Positions 20,246 to 32,710 of a stretch of 64,000 nt of DNA are shown piece after piece (positions within the stretch are counted from its first letter, which is position 1; every line of letters begins with the position of its first letter). The notes beneath the pieces were generated by a model. The model was given only the letters and a program-made list of their open reading frames with translations, did not search any database and was not told where the DNA came from. The position numbers and the translations under genes are program-made. The DNA lies in contig JAJEKV010000002.1 in the NCBI GenBank assembly GCA_021234155.1, positions 22,460,942-22,524,941 on the forward strand, in the 5' to 3' direction. The stretch comes from Isoetes taiwanensis (lineage: Eukaryota > Streptophyta > Lycopodiopsida > Isoetales > Isoetaceae).

Positions 20246-21094
20246 CTAGGGTCCCCAAATATACACATCATACCGCCGTACACTTCCACACTCCCCTGCA
20301 TATGTATATACGTAGGAAATTACGTATAGCCATGGCAAACACAAGGCCATGCAGAAGAGCCCGTCCACCTCTGCGATCGTCCACCTCTGCAGCTCTCTGG
20401 AGCCTCTCCGGAAAACTCCGGATCAAAGGAAACAAGGAATTACAGATCAAAGGAAACAAGGATCAAAGGAAACAAGGCACTACAAATCAAAGGCGGATGA
20501 AACCCAGAGCATAGCCGCAAGCAACGAAAAATTCCAAGGCCATCTGTTCTTCCGAAAATCCCAACCCGGTTATTCTGCTTTCTTTGCTCCCTGACCCCGC
20601 CCTAATTCATCCTGCAATTCTGACCTGGTAGCATTTGGCTGCTGGACTTGGTAGGATCCTGCAATTCCGACATAGTAGGATCTGTTCCGGCTTCCGTCCA
20701 GCAAAGGAGTGCCACTGCTCTGGCCTCCATGCCCAGCGACACATGGCGATGCACTCCATCCTTAAACCATGGCTTCTATTAAACAAAAATAAAACCCATC
20801 CCCCCTTTTCCGCCTAACCATTGCCAAAATCATAGCAAAATCATAGTAAACAGAACCATATCGGCTTTTTCAAACAACTGTCTTTTTCACTCTCTCAATT
20901 TGTGATATTCAATTTCAATATATCAGAAGTAAACTTCTTTATCTGTTCCAAAGACACTGGCGGCCATTTAGAGCTGGTTGGGAGGATTATGTGTGGCGCC
21001 TTCAAGGCTGCCTTAAGTTGAGCGACACACTGCGTAAGTTGAGTGACAAACTCCTTTAATCTACTCTCTGTGAGTGATAAGAGCTTTGACCTTC
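20246..21094 (+). other. upstream region of the PBAC4-like gene, with short tandem repeat
   Basis: GATCAAAGGAAACAAGG is repeated about three times at 20421-20477, with a partial fourth copy. No coding was recognised. It probably contains the promoter and 5' leader of the gene that starts at 21095, but no TATA box stood out. Confidence 0.45.
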
Positions 21095-21879
21095 ATGGGC
21101 ATGGTAGCAGCAGATCCATCTTGTTGCAGCCTTGAACCACCAAAGTTGAAATGCTTTTCTGAGGAGGCACATGATGCCATTTTCCATTTTCAAATACTCA
21201 GACTCCAACAGCAGGTTTATTTCTTTCTTCTTTATGTTGGCTTTGTAGTTCTATAAGTTTCACAAGTCAAAGTAATGGATTTGGCAGCTATATATTTGGA
21301 TTGGATGCAACTCAGCACGACTGGGTAATGTGCTTGCTTCAATACCTACTCCATATGTAAGTATCTATTCTGGATTAGTGCTGAATTTGGAGATATGCTT
21401 GTCATTTGAAACTGCTTCACTTAGTCTTCGCTCCCGCTTGCTCTTCTATCTGTGCAACTGACTTAAACAGTAATTACTATTCACTTTTTGGTTGATAGCC
21501 TTTTAATTTCCATGATCTGCTTTTGCAGGATAAAATGCCTAGTTTAGCAGAACTGATTGGTGGTGGTGCTGGTGCTACAGGAGGCAGTATTGCCAGGAGG
21601 CTTGGTATGTTACCAACCATGAAAGATTATTAAAGTTTTCTTTAGGTGATCGCATTAATTTTGTATATGGCAGCACTGAAGACTGGATGGAGTATTATTC
21701 TTTCTTCAAACATTCCTCCCAACACGCCTACACTTGAGGTAGATCCTTGCATCAAGTAATCCTGATCGTGTTGTTAGCATGCATATTTGTTTGATTTCTA
21801 AAACATTAGTACATTGCAGGTTTATGCAGAAAAAAGATTGTTTCAGGAACTGAAGGATTTGGGATGCATGAAAAGTTGA
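21095..21879 (+). CDS. PBAC4: proteasome assembly chaperone 4-like protein, five exons, intact
   Basis: Exons: 21095-21214, 21288-21356, 21529-21604, 21674-21738 and 21820-21879, all with GT-AG introns (acceptors tttggcag, ttttgcag, atatggcag, acattgcag). The spliced frame is open for 129 codons. Residues 1-40 include HDAIFHFQILRLQQQ; then LYIWIGCNSARLGNVLASIP; DKMPSLAELIGGGAGATGGS and IARRLALKTGWSIILSSNIP; it ends YAEKRLFQELKDLGCMKS. This follows the PSMG4/PAC4 pattern: central strand, then a G-rich loop with T-G-x-(A/I)-x-R-L-A-x-K-T, NLPPNTP-like, ENRI/AEKRL helix. The length is close to the usual 120-130. PAC4 pairs with PAC3 and helps assemble the 20S alpha ring in cytosol and nucleus. 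The first ATG (21095) is used; a second lies two codons later. Confidence 0.75.
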
Positions 21880-23252
21880 ACTACGTAGGTGGAATAGTGG
21901 TGATTGAAATAATGAGAATTGATACAGGGCTCTGCCAGAAGATGGGAATTGCTTTTTGTCATCACTTGCTTATACTCTTGAAATTAACCATTGACTTGGC
22001 TTAGCATATGAAACTACGAGTGATCTAATATCTGAGCTTGGTGCTAGAGGTTGCTTTGTTTTCTACAAAGAAACAAGAAGATTGAAAAAACAGGGAAGTT
22101 AGAATATGTTGAGTTTCCTTGGATCTAATGAAAAAATGTTTATTTTGTGAAATGTTTGACATTATACTCCTTTTTTAAAGGGTGGGATATTTTGCCACCC
22201 TTTTAGGAAAATTATCAAAATGCCCTGCCGTTCTAAAGAACATTTTGAATTTTCAGGAACTGCGCTCTATATAAGCAGATACAACTTAAAAGCATAGTAT
22301 TTATCTCTTCAAATAATGTTTTACCTCATGTCAAGTACCAATGCAGCATAGCCTCTCATGTTGAGGAAACTATGAAGGGGAACAGAAAAGGAGCAAAAAT
22401 GGCCAGTAGTTGCTGCATATCTTCTCTAAGCAGATAAGATATTCTGTTGACTGGGCCTCCAATATCTGCAGGTCAGTATTTTATGGATGTACTAGCAGTT
22501 TTTTTCTGCTTAATCAATTTCAACTATGGATGTACTAGCAGTGTCTGTTTAATCAATCAGTTTCTGCTTAATCAATCTCAACTGATTGTACACCTCATTT
22601 TTTTCTCTTTTGACTTATAGAGCTCGGTTCTTACCCACTTTTTTGCCCAAGCTTTTATCAAACTGAGCTTGTTAACCGAAGCTTTCATATTGGGGCAATT
22701 TCCAGCTTGTTGAATTTTAATGGCACATTCCCTCTGAATAGCACATTCCCAGTCTTCGTGGCAGTAGGGATATTTTCAAATGTCTAACACTTGGGGAGCA
22801 TGATTAGAATGGAAAAAAAGGCCCGTTCTCCTTCTACATAGCATTTATCCATATGCAGACTTATTAGCCATGTAGACCATGTCCTGTCCCCTTTGCTTGT
22901 TCTACATTCGAGGGCAGAATGAGGGCAAGCCCAACATCGTTTAGCAGCGAGTAGCATGAAGAATCCTTAGTGCCTGACAAGTATCTATGCAACTCAATTT
23001 TCTAAGTGTCTGTGCAACCCAATCTTCTGCTCCCACATATCAGTCATATTTAAAATGCCCGCAAGGATCCAATTATCAATGACTCTTCCTGTTGACTAAT
23101 CTTCCGCAGGCTTATTTGATGCATAGACATTGATCATTCCCTACATGCATTCACTGGTTTCAAATGTGACTGCTTGCCAATGACCATCCCTACCTGCATA
23201 TTGTGACTGTTATACAAAACCTCTCCAGAGTATATAGGTGCCCCCTTTGGTT
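21880..23252. other. convergent intergenic region (3' ends of PBAC4-like gene and WNK)
   Basis: No coding recognised. It contains a small direct repeat around TTTCTGCTTAATCAAT (22500-22580). The untranslated 3' parts of both neighbours must lie here. Confidence 0.5.
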
Positions 23253-25826
23253 CTAAACTTCAAGCACTGAATTTGAGCTTATAGTGCATACCATCTGTTC
23301 CTCCTGCAATCCCACCTTATAACAGCGCTCTATGCCACTGATGAAATCTAATTCTAATTTGCATTCAGCTGCATTTGGCATCTCAGGCACTGCAGATTGG
23401 TCTAATGCGCAATCACCTGTCTGCAAAGAAATGTTCTTCACTTCAGAGTCATACAGTGGATTGACAAAGTCTTCATGACAGATTTCAACAAACTTCTTCA
23501 ATGGACATTGGTGATTTTGCTCCACTACATCGAGTTGAGTGCTATGAAGCATCATTTCTGTGGTAATTTCAACATCGTTTCCACCTCCCGTTGGATCTTT
23601 TGCTTCTCCCGTTATTAGGAACCTGTTTGACAACTTAGCCCCATTCAACTGGGCAACCAAACTCCCAAGTTGCATTTCAGGAGCAGAAACCAACTCACAG
23701 TCATTATTCTTGCTCCGCTTGAAACTGTTCTTCAGTTCCAGCAGAGCTTGCTCGTGTTTATGCTGTAATTGTTCAAGCTCTTCTTGATGCCTTAGAGCAA
23801 GAAGTTTCAACATATGTGATGGATCTTCTATTAAACTGTCAGCACTAGCCTCTATTCCATCATCAGCAGTAATAGAAGAAATGTTCTTGGTCGCATCTGA
23901 AGCCGCTACAGGCGAAGCGCCATGCTTGTTCCCTTGCAAAGAGCTGGATAGAGTCCCAACAATTATTGCTTGTTCATTAGCTGTCCCTGTGGATAGAGTC
24001 TTAACAACTTCTGCTTGTCCATTAGCTGTGCATGCAGAAGCTTCAAGAAATGCATTTAAGTAAATGTTATCTACATGTGATTGATTGACTAAAACGGAAA
24101 CACCAGTTCCCATGCAGTCATGGCAAGTGCATTCTTGCATAGAATAGTCATGCACAAGAAGTCCTTCCCATATTTGCATACTGTTTTCGGATGTAGAATT
24201 TCGTTTAGCTTCCATTAATTCATTGAAGGAATAAGTTCCAGTGCTATCTTGCTGACCAATATAGTCGGACGATTTTACATCTTTTAGAACCACATCACAA
24301 TCTACATCATTTGTCATGTCAATGACATTTGCATTATTTTGATGCGTAGAGCTCAAGCTCAACTCAGTAATTGAGCTATTGTCCACTTTTGAAAAAGAGT
24401 CTCCAGAGGAGGATAAACAATGTTGAGATAAACAAGTTAACTCTTCAAACCGACCATACATCATGTTCTCATGCGTATTCTGTACTGGTGGACCTCTTTG
24501 CTGCCTGTGACAAGCACAATCATCTCCAAACTCGTCAGAACAAGTGATATCTGTCTCGCCAAATTTATCATCACCATTCTCATCAAAGGATGCACCAAGT
24601 TTCCAATCTGGCACCAAAGCCAAAACTTCAGCATCAATCATGTCTGCAATTGTAGTGACATCCTGATCAGACAAATCAAGTTCTGCAACCATCTCACTAG
24701 CAACACACAGTGCTGAATCAGCCTCAGTATCAAATGGAAAATGGATATTCCGAATACAGCCTTTGTGGTCTGGAATACGAACTCTGAGGAAGACAGTATC
24801 ATCCTCTCTCCTCCCCTTCACCACAAAGTCTCTACTTCTCAGTAAACTTCCTGCAAAGCTTGACATTGTCGATGTCTCGGAATGAGTGGGACTCACGGGA
24901 CCATTATCACTGGATGTTTTGTCACCACATCTCTTTTGGCAACCAAGATCAGATTTAGAATGTGAAATTTGATCACAACAAAGAAAGGGATCCATTAGCA
25001 GCTCCCTTGCAGGAAGCCTCCTTGATGCAGTGGCAAGGCACTTTTCAATAAAGTTACGAACTTCAGGATCCTTAACTTTGTCAAGTGCAGCAGGCTTTAT
25101 TCCAGAGGTGACTTTTTTGTATATTTGGGCAGCATTTGCACACTCACTGTAAGGATATTCAAAAGTGACCATCTCCAGAACACACATACCAAATGAATAT
25201 ATATCAACAAGCTCGTTATACTCCTCTTCATAAACCTCAGGTGCCATAAATTCTGGAGTCCCAATAACAGTATGAGCAGCCTGAGCCTGATGCAATATAG
25301 TTGCAAGTCCGAGATCGCCAATTTTAACTTCTCCCTGATGACCATTTACAAAAATGTTGTCACATTTGAGATCACGATGTATGACTGGAGGATCGTGACT
25401 GTGAAGGTATAGGAGACCACGCAAGATTTGTCTTGCCCAATTCTTGACTGCCTTTATGTCAACATGTTTGTGCTTCTTACAGTATTGTCTGAGAGTGCCG
25501 GAGGTGAATATTTCTGTGATAAAATTTACATCCTTTGACCGAGCATCAACCCACGAAGTATAAAACTTGATTATGTTCTTATGTTTCAAAGTTTTCAAAA
25601 GGTGCACCTCAGAATACAAGCGCTCCAGATCTGCAGGATTTCGCATGAGGTCTTGCACTGCAACCTTATTCCAGGCAACTTCTATGCCATCTACTTCATC
25701 AAAGGCCCTGTAAACAGTTTTAAAAGCACCCCTCCCAAGGACCTCGCCATACCGCCCATATCTGCCAGTTGGGTCAATTTCAACAAATTCTGCTTCATCA
25801 TCGTCACCAACTTCTGCTTCAGGCAT
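23253..25826 (-). CDS. WNK: WNK (with no lysine) serine/threonine kinase, no coding intron
   Basis: One open frame of 857 codons from ATG 25826; the longer frame to 25859 starts only at TTG. Kinase domain about residues 23-285: [13 protein letters not shown] with the WNK-specific lysine in the glycine loop (Lys36) and none at the usual subdomain II site (AWNKV); HRDLKCDN at 150-157; DLG at 171-173; GTPEFMAPE at 189-197. An OSR1-C-like autoinhibitory domain follows ([20 protein letters not shown] and [14 protein letters not shown], about 345-410). Next come a long acidic/Ser-rich region and a short coiled coil ([20 protein letters not shown], about 690-715). WNKs phosphorylate cytosolic targets in ion, osmotic and flowering or clock pathways. 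Known flowering-plant WNK genes have several introns in the kinase region; none is here. Confidence 0.93.
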   Translation of the reverse strand: MPEAEVGDDDEAEFVEIDPTGRYGRYGEVLGRGAFKTVYRAFDEVDGIEVAWNKVAVQDLMRNPADLERLYSEVHLLKTLKHKNIIKFYTSWVDARSKDVNFITEIFTSGTLRQYCKKHKHVDIKAVKNWARQILRGLLYLHSHDPPVIHRDLKCDNIFVNGHQGEVKIGDLGLATILHQAQAAHTVIGTPEFMAPEVYEEEYNELVDIYSFGMCVLEMVTFEYPYSECANAAQIYKKVTSGIKPAALDKVKDPEVRNFIEKCLATASRRLPARELLMDPFLCCDQISHSKSDLGCQKRCGDKTSSDNGPVSPTHSETSTMSSFAGSLLRSRDFVVKGRREDDTVFLRVRIPDHKGCIRNIHFPFDTEADSALCVASEMVAELDLSDQDVTTIADMIDAEVLALVPDWKLGASFDENGDDKFGETDITCSDEFGDDCACHRQQRGPPVQNTHENMMYGRFEELTCLSQHCLSSSGDSFSKVDNSSITELSLSSTHQNNANVIDMTNDVDCDVVLKDVKSSDYIGQQDSTGTYSFNELMEAKRNSTSENSMQIWEGLLVHDYSMQECTCHDCMGTGVSVLVNQSHVDNIYLNAFLEASACTANGQAEVVKTLSTGTANEQAIIVGTLSSSLQGNKHGASPVAASDATKNISSITADDGIEASADSLIEDPSHMLKLLALRHQEELEQLQHKHEQALLELKNSFKRSKNNDCELVSAPEMQLGSLVAQLNGAKLSNRFLITGEAKDPTGGGNDVEITTEMMLHSTQLDVVEQNHQCPLKKFVEICHEDFVNPLYDSEVKNISLQTGDCALDQSAVPEMPNAAECKLELDFISGIERCYKVGLQEEQMVCTISSNSVLEV

Positions 25827-27500
25827 TTTGAGGGCTGTAATTCGCCACTGGCAACACAATTGCTACAATGGAACACTTCTTAACTGATAATTTGTCAATC
25901 AGGGCATATGACAAAATTCCTTCGATATGCTGCCTTCAAAAGCGTAATTGTAAATCACTAATACGTAGAGAATTCCTGAAAGGTTTATGAATTCGGAAGC
26001 TTTTGAATTTGGAAGGCTCTACAAGAAGGCGGCAATTCACCTGCAATTTCACGATCCACTCTTACGAATCAAATACATTCCGAAAAGGTATCAACAGACG
26101 CTTTTTCCAGAGGAAAAGGTATGAAAAAGGTGCTGGAAAATAGACGAAATATTCACAAAAAAAGGTATGAGAAAGGAAATGGAAAATAGACCTTCATTAG
26201 AGTCATCTGCCTGAAGAAATATCTTCTTGTCATTTCTTTCGGATGTAGCTGAAGGAGAAGAAAGTGGCTTAGATGATAAAAATATGAAAAACGGGTAGAT
26301 GACTCCTGTAGGATTTGAACAATCCTGAATACCTACTGTGCCGAAAGTGAGCAGTTCCTTTCTTGAGCCAGTTCTCCACATTTTGCAGATGATTGCTTTA
26401 TTTGAATGGCATTGAAAATCGTCATGGGACAAAAGCTCTAAATCTCAAGCTGCTCTTTTTGCAGTTTATTGTATCACTGGCAACTCTCTCATGGACCAAC
26501 TGTGATAGCTTTACTTAATTTATTAGTGTCTAAAATTGTGAAGGCACCATAAAGAGATTGCGTGGAAGGGGCACAAGCAGAATTGTGTTCCTTCTGCAGA
26601 ACGTAAAAATGTGATGTTTTATAGGATCCTTATGATGGGCAGCCAGGTGGAAACATTTGTATAGCAAGGGGCATGTTCAGTCACTGGCCCTGTTCTGCAG
26701 CTAGCTATGCTGCAGGAAAGGTAGTCTGTAAATTTTAGTGCCAAAACCATTCAGGTGGGGTTTTCATCAGATGGGCTTGGACAAAGTTGAGGATGCATAT
26801 TGGAATAGGAAATGATATTGCACCTGCAAGAGAGAACACTTAGCGGCCAAGAGTAGCCAAGAATTGTACCAAGCTTATGGTAAAACGTGTCTATGTCAAG
26901 CAATTTTGACACTAGATGCCAGTAGGATGGAAGCTAGTCTTTGAAAATGAGCGATATCAACCAATGTTTGAATAGGGATGCTCTTGGTGGCTGGATCACG
27001 TATTATCAACTGCTCCTGGTCGCTGGAATAACAGAGACCTGATAAGCTCTTCTCATGTATTTTCTAGAGTTTTCTTATCAGAAATATGACTAGCTTAGAA
27101 GACATTGCCATGCTTTGTTCATGGAATGAATCTGTGAAACATGCTTCTTTCTGGTTCTCACCCGTCCGTTGCTCCTCCTTTAAGGTTCAAACTCTTGTAT
27201 TGTGTCTCAATGCCCGACAAAAGACATTAATAATCCCCCACCCAACACTGACCCCCCACCTTGCTCAAAACCGTTTTTAAGTTCACCATGTCTCCTCTTA
27301 ACGACTACGTGGCCAAGAAAACGGGAAGCCGAGCAACCCGGTTGGGAAGCAAAACCACCAACTAGTGCAAATCGTCATCATCCAGCCCTCGGCTAAGATC
27401 ACTCCTAGGGCGATGGCAATTTCCACAAACGATTTTGTATCATTCTTGCATCCTCCATTCTCTAGTATGGTCCGATTCACATCATAGTTGTGATATAAAC
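25827..27500. other. upstream region of WNK
   Basis: This holds the promoter and 5' leader of WNK (minus strand). An acceptor-like tgttgccag ends about 28 bases upstream of the ATG, so an intron in the leader is possible. A 113-codon minus-strand open frame at 26432-26091 has no recognisable domain. The rest appears non-coding. Confidence 0.4.
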
Positions 27501-29060
27501 TCATAACAAACGACTACAATGTGTATACCTTGCTTGCAATCTATAAATTTTCACTTTTCAAGTAAACCCTATGCTAATGATAGTTTTTTGGGACTTTTGA
27601 TGTTTGGCACACTTAAATGTAGATGGAAAAGGAGAAAAACTCCAAGTCTATCATGTCAATTCCTCTAACTACAATTGACTGTAACATCCTAATGTTCTAG
27701 AAAGGTTAGTGAAATATTTGATTCCAGCAACTTGGTGCTCTTTATCACTTGCAATAAAGCGTGGTGCCCCATATAGACAATTAAAATTTATCCATCCTTT
27801 GGTTAATATTAAGCTCAAAACAACTTGTATGTGCCACAATCTTTTAAACATATTCTCTATAAATTTGTAATTTTTATCTCTGTTTCTAGGTACTATAGGG
27901 ATCCATCACATGACATTTCGCTCACTTGGTAAACAAATTTCTAATTTTACCTCTATTTATTACCTAATCCACTGACCAATGACGATCCTTTTGCTTCAAC
28001 GTCTGAATTGGAATTATGACTCATCTATAACACAATATAACGTTACTAAATGGTCATGTGGTATGTTTTACATGAGAGTACTAGTTGACTAAACATTAAA
28101 ATTTGTTTTATGGTTAAATCTTACCTTATGGCTATCTTGATTACTAGTTAGGAGAATAACCCAGTATGTATTGGAAATCATACCATCTAGGCCATTGGCT
28201 TGGAAACTCTAATCTCAAAATACCAAACGTCTATGAAAACATAATCCCAATGGTAAAATACTGCATGGTTGCCCATAGGTTTGTGTATAAATCGAATTTG
28301 TGCACATGGAAGTACAAATACAAGGTGGAAATGAATACTTTATTAAAAAATGTATACCATGGTTGGTAAGTATACACAAAGTGATTAAATCTACAATGGT
28401 CAAACTAAGTATGGAAGCATGAAATACTTTCTTGGAAAATGTACGCTATGGTTGGGAGTTAAATTCACAATGGTCATCTTAAGTATAAGTAGAGGGGACC
28501 GTCGTAACAGATAATATGGCCTACGTATTCAATTGTAGATTGAATAAATACACTTTTCTTAGTATTTAGGGTAATGCTTTCTTTTCACAAGCAAGAAAAG
28601 AACCACAAAACTAAGATATCATCAAAGAAAACCACCACCATAAAACGACCATGCACATTATCACATGTTCACCCCATTAGCCTAGCAAAGGAAGCCCATG
28701 CATTTGTGAGGCCAAGAGGCATAACTACAAACTCATAATGTCCAAAAGTTTTTCTAATCATGTTTTCTGCACGTCTTTCAGTGCAACGTTAAGTTGCCAA
28801 TAGCCAGACTTGAGATCTAAACGCCTAAAAAGCTTAACGCCCTGCAATTGATCAAAACAACCATCAGCATGTGAGAATTTTTTTTTACAATAATTTTATA
28901 CAAAGCACAGTAATCAATACACATGTACGAAGAGTTTTTCTTTTTCTTTACCGATAAAACTGATGCACCAAGAGGTGAAGAGCTATGCCGAATCAAACCA
29001 GCTTACTCATCAAGTTGGCGCTCAATCTCAACATGTTGCCCATGCGGGGGGGAGGGATGT
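27500..29060 (-). mobile_element. Ty3/gypsy relic: RT then integrase, minus strand
   Basis: On the minus strand from about 29060: GLIRHSSSPLGASVLSVKKK, MCIDYCALYKI, LFRRLDLKSGYWQLNVAL, TFGHYEFVVMPLGLTNAWAS, then VVFFDDILVL near 28600. This is the RT core with its DLKSGY and FFDD motifs, in several frames. Further along the same strand, 27851-27669 reads LYGAPRFIASDKEHQVAG, the GxPxxIxSD segment of integrase. The order RT then integrase is correct for Ty3/gypsy. No gag, protease or LTR was identified. Confidence 0.75.
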
Positions 29061-31990
29061 TGTTGGACTATCAACAAACACAACATTATGGTACTTAATA
29101 AACAAAGTTTGACGCTCATCCATTGGTGATGTAACTCAAAACCACCAAATGGACACAATGAGATTTTATTGCCAAATGTTTAAACTAAACAACTGAAACC
29201 ATCTGAATGGGGCTTGCTGGAATACCCACGTCAAGATTAGAAATCAGAGTTTGAGATTATCTCCAAATTCTCCATTTTGAATGCATTCGAAAGAGGGCTA
29301 GAGGATGGATACATCAAAGAAACTAAAAAATTTATGCGAATTTTCTAGTTTGTACTTGGTTGGTAATTTCCGTTTTTTTGGTGTATATATATATTTTTTT
29401 CCATGCAATGTGATCACACTATGCAAAAGTTGATGCCACATTTCTGCCGCATACTTCGTGGCATGTGAACTGACTACTAAAGACTGCAATTTCCATTCAT
29501 TCCCTACTTTAGCACATTTTTCCTCGCTCTTATTCCTTTGTGCATACTTTCAATCTTATCCGTCCATCCTCCCATCTATCTTCCGTGAATCTAACACCAA
29601 TAAGCGCCCAACAACGAATACTCCAAACGAAGTCAAATTGATTGTTCTCATCGAGAGAATGAAGCAGATGAGATACATTATTGAAGAAATCGATATGAGC
29701 CTATTCTAGAGGGATGAGCATCTCCTTTGCATAAGAAAGCTGCTCATGGAAAGGAACAATCAGCTCACCAAGTTGAAGCTAGAGAGGGATTATGAAGTGT
29801 GGCTAAGGGGAGAAGTTGTCTTTGGAGTGGCGCATATTGAAAAATGCCTTGACCAACATCGAGGAGATATCATGCTGCAGAAGATGAGATCATTGCCTTG
29901 AAGTTCCAACTCCTAGAGTACAAGGAGATTGAATGAGCTGCAAGAAGTTGGTTTTGGGTCATATGAGTAAAGTTTTTTCCTTAGATATTTTTTGTATCTC
30001 ATGTATCCGACCTTCCTAGATGGCCAATTCATTAGCAAATAAATACAAGTCTATTTGTCAAATTAAATTTAGAAAATCTAATTGCAGCGAAATGATTTTT
30101 ATTGTTGGGGGAGAGAAATTGGCCTATGGCACCCAAATAAGGAATGTAGCAAGCTTATTGCTGTTAGGATGAAAAAACACCTACCCTGAAGGATTTTCGA
30201 GGGAACAACCTTCGCGGTAATGGGTATGCTAAGAGATTGTACGACGATACCTTATGAGACATTTTAATCTCAGCACGTCTCTAAGGACATAACTGAGTGC
30301 GTGTACCCATCATGTCTTGGAGATAAGATCTCAACAAACCAACTGAAGCTGTGTCTAGCAGCGCATCGAGCGGTTGGCTAGGCAGGATTAACATAGTATA
30401 GCTGGCTCAAATGCCAAAAATTTTTGCAGAATGTGACTTTAGTCTTCAATGACGCCCTGTTGGCAACGCTGACAAATTTTTATCTCACGCGCCTCCCGAC
30501 ACTATCTGCCTGTCTCAATTTGGAGGTATGTGCACCTGTGCAAATTGAAGCTATTAATCTGCATTTTTTTAGTGGCAAATGTATGCGGAGGTAGTGCTAT
30601 GCATCTTGTGTTAAGTATGGGATTGATCTGAAGCTTGTAATGTGTTGTCGTACATATTTAAGGGCATCAACATCCCAAATCTTGCTAAGGAAGCACATAT
30701 CAAGGTATGATCGTAACTGATGGTGATCCTCTTCAATCTCTATGCACATATGCTCTTGCACATTCTATCAGAAGAACTATTGAACTTGCTTCCTTTCCAG
30801 CAGGCCTTGAGGCATTGAGGACCGATGGCCATGGTATAAGCTAGGTTGGGAAGACGATCAACGCCCATACCAACTACCATCTGATGCTCGAATGCGGCCC
30901 GCTATAGAGTTAAGAAATCCGTCTCTTGCAAAAGGATCTGATATGGGGCCGTGGATTTCACACGAAAGTGTGACAGATGGGCCCAGTCATATAGCTCTAC
31001 TTTGTAGCTCTGAAAGCAAGGGAAAAATATTCTATACTCATAAAAGCAATGGAGTGATGCATTCTCTCCAACATGCTAATACAAATTTCATTCATAAAAA
31101 CGAAGGCATATGCTAATACAAATTTACTCTGGAAAGCATTAGGTTGATATTCCCCATATGCTGATACAAATTTTATTTTAACCAGAGCAAGGAGAGATCC
31201 TTCATGCTTAATATTTTTATGATATAGTTCGAATCTAATTATTTTCTGCCATTCTTCACAGAAAAGAACGTGCATGGCGACAACATTGTCTAATGTTGTA
31301 ACTAGTGGATATCCTACAAGCCAAAGGATTGTATCCATTTTTTATGGAACTGGCATTCCTATTTGGAAGATTAAGATTACATTACTTTTTGAAGGTGATT
31401 ATTTATTTAACATTGTAAAAGGTTCTTGTCTTCATCTAACTAGTAAATGCTGCCGGTGTCAGAATCATGACAAGGACTAAGTATATTCAATGGAAACAAG
31501 GTTGCATATTAAACGGGAGCAAATCATCTAGAGCAAAAGAATATTCTGCAAAGATTTCTTTTTTCAGAAAAGGGGCTAAATTGAGGTTTAAAAAAAGATA
31601 TAAAATCAGTATTTTGACCCCCCCCCCAAAAAACAACCCATTTTTTTCTTGCAAAGAGAGAATTGACTGTGTCAAACCCAATTATATTTTTTGAGAAAAC
31701 TCTTGTTTTAAGAGAATGTAACTTTTAACCGAAAATAGAAGTGAAGTAGTAACTGGCATTGTAGTATATTAAAAAATTGAAGATAAAATCTTGATATTCA
31801 TATGCAAAATTTACAGTATTTTTTAAATACTTAGTTATGTGCAAAAGTGTGAGGAGTGATGGGAGAAGGATCAAGCACAAAAAACAATGATTAGAGTTCT
31901 TCGATCCAAAAGGGCCAATAAATATTTGATTTTCCATGTGTCTTAGTTAGCAAAATTCTCTTGTTTAAATAGTGGAGATAGTAGCGAAAA
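29061..31990. other. unassigned spacer with fragments of decayed coding
   Basis: A plus-strand stretch at 29635-29900 reads VLIERMKQMRYIIEEIDMSL, then LLMERNNQLTKLKLERDYEV in changing frames. It looks like old coiled-coil coding, possibly transposon, but is not identifiable. A patch at 30825-30915 reads YKLGWEDDQRPYQLPSDARM. Nothing else recognised. Confidence 0.35.
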
Positions 31991-32023
31991 AGAGATACTG
32001 TGTTTGAAACGTGGAACCCTTTT

Positions 32024-32380
32024 TGTATTCTAGAATACACTTGCTATTTCGGAGTAGCAAAACAGGAAAAAATCTCAAACCGTTTTTGTATTCGGGAATA
32101 CACTTCCTATTCTGGAATAGCCAAAGGAAAAAACAATCCAACATTAACTATGTTTTTCGGCACCTTGCAATTTTATTTTATTTTTTTTTCTAAATGACCT
32201 TGCAATTTTGTTTGTTTGTTTTTTTTTTTTTTTTTTTTTTTTTTTTGGGGATATAGGAATGTGGTTCTAAATAAGAAAAGGATTTTCTTTGTTTGTTTTG
32301 TGGGGACTAGGGATACTGGATGATGGTTCGAAAGAATGAGGGAAATGTATTCTAGAATACACTTTGTATTCCAGAATACA
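32024..32380. repeat. cluster of TGTATTCyrGAATACA palindromes, group 1
   Basis: Copies at 32024-32039 (perfect, TGTATTCTAGAATACA), 32087-32102, 32107-32120 (shorter core CTATTCTGGAATAG), 32346-32361 (perfect) and 32365-32380 (TGTATTCCAGAATACA). A T run of 25-30 bases lies between the two subgroups (about 32218-32246). Confidence 0.85.
32218..32246 (+). repeat. poly-T tract
   Basis: An almost uninterrupted run of T. It may be the reverse-complement poly-A tail of an old retroposed copy or a simple repeat; nothing nearby settles this. Confidence 0.7.
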
Positions 32381-32710
32381 ATTTTAGTTTCAATGGGAGA
32401 GGGGATGAATTTTTTTTCTGTCTCCTCCCGTTTGATCAGGCGATAAACCTGCTCGGTGATCTACTTCGGCTCCAGATTCTGTTTTGAAACCCTGGCTGCT
32501 GATGGCGGTCTGGTATGTTGCGCTGGTTGCATTGGAGTGAGTTCAAGATCAAGACCTTAGATTTAGGACAGGGACGGTTAGGTAAAGACCACGATGCACA
32601 TGTGGTCGATGCAGTATTTTCATAAATAGTTAAAGTGAGTAATGGAGCATTCATGACTTAGAAAAATATTTAGGTTTCTTTGGGTTGCTCTAATAGGTTT
32701 GAGGTTGCAG

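Noticed and set aside
23253-25859. WNK start at 25859
   Set aside because: That codon is TTG; the first ATG is 25826 and the residues after it match the start of the conserved region.
26091-26432. 113-codon minus-strand frame as a separate gene upstream of WNK
   Set aside because: No domain and no clear splice link to WNK; it may be leader sequence, which is all that can be said.
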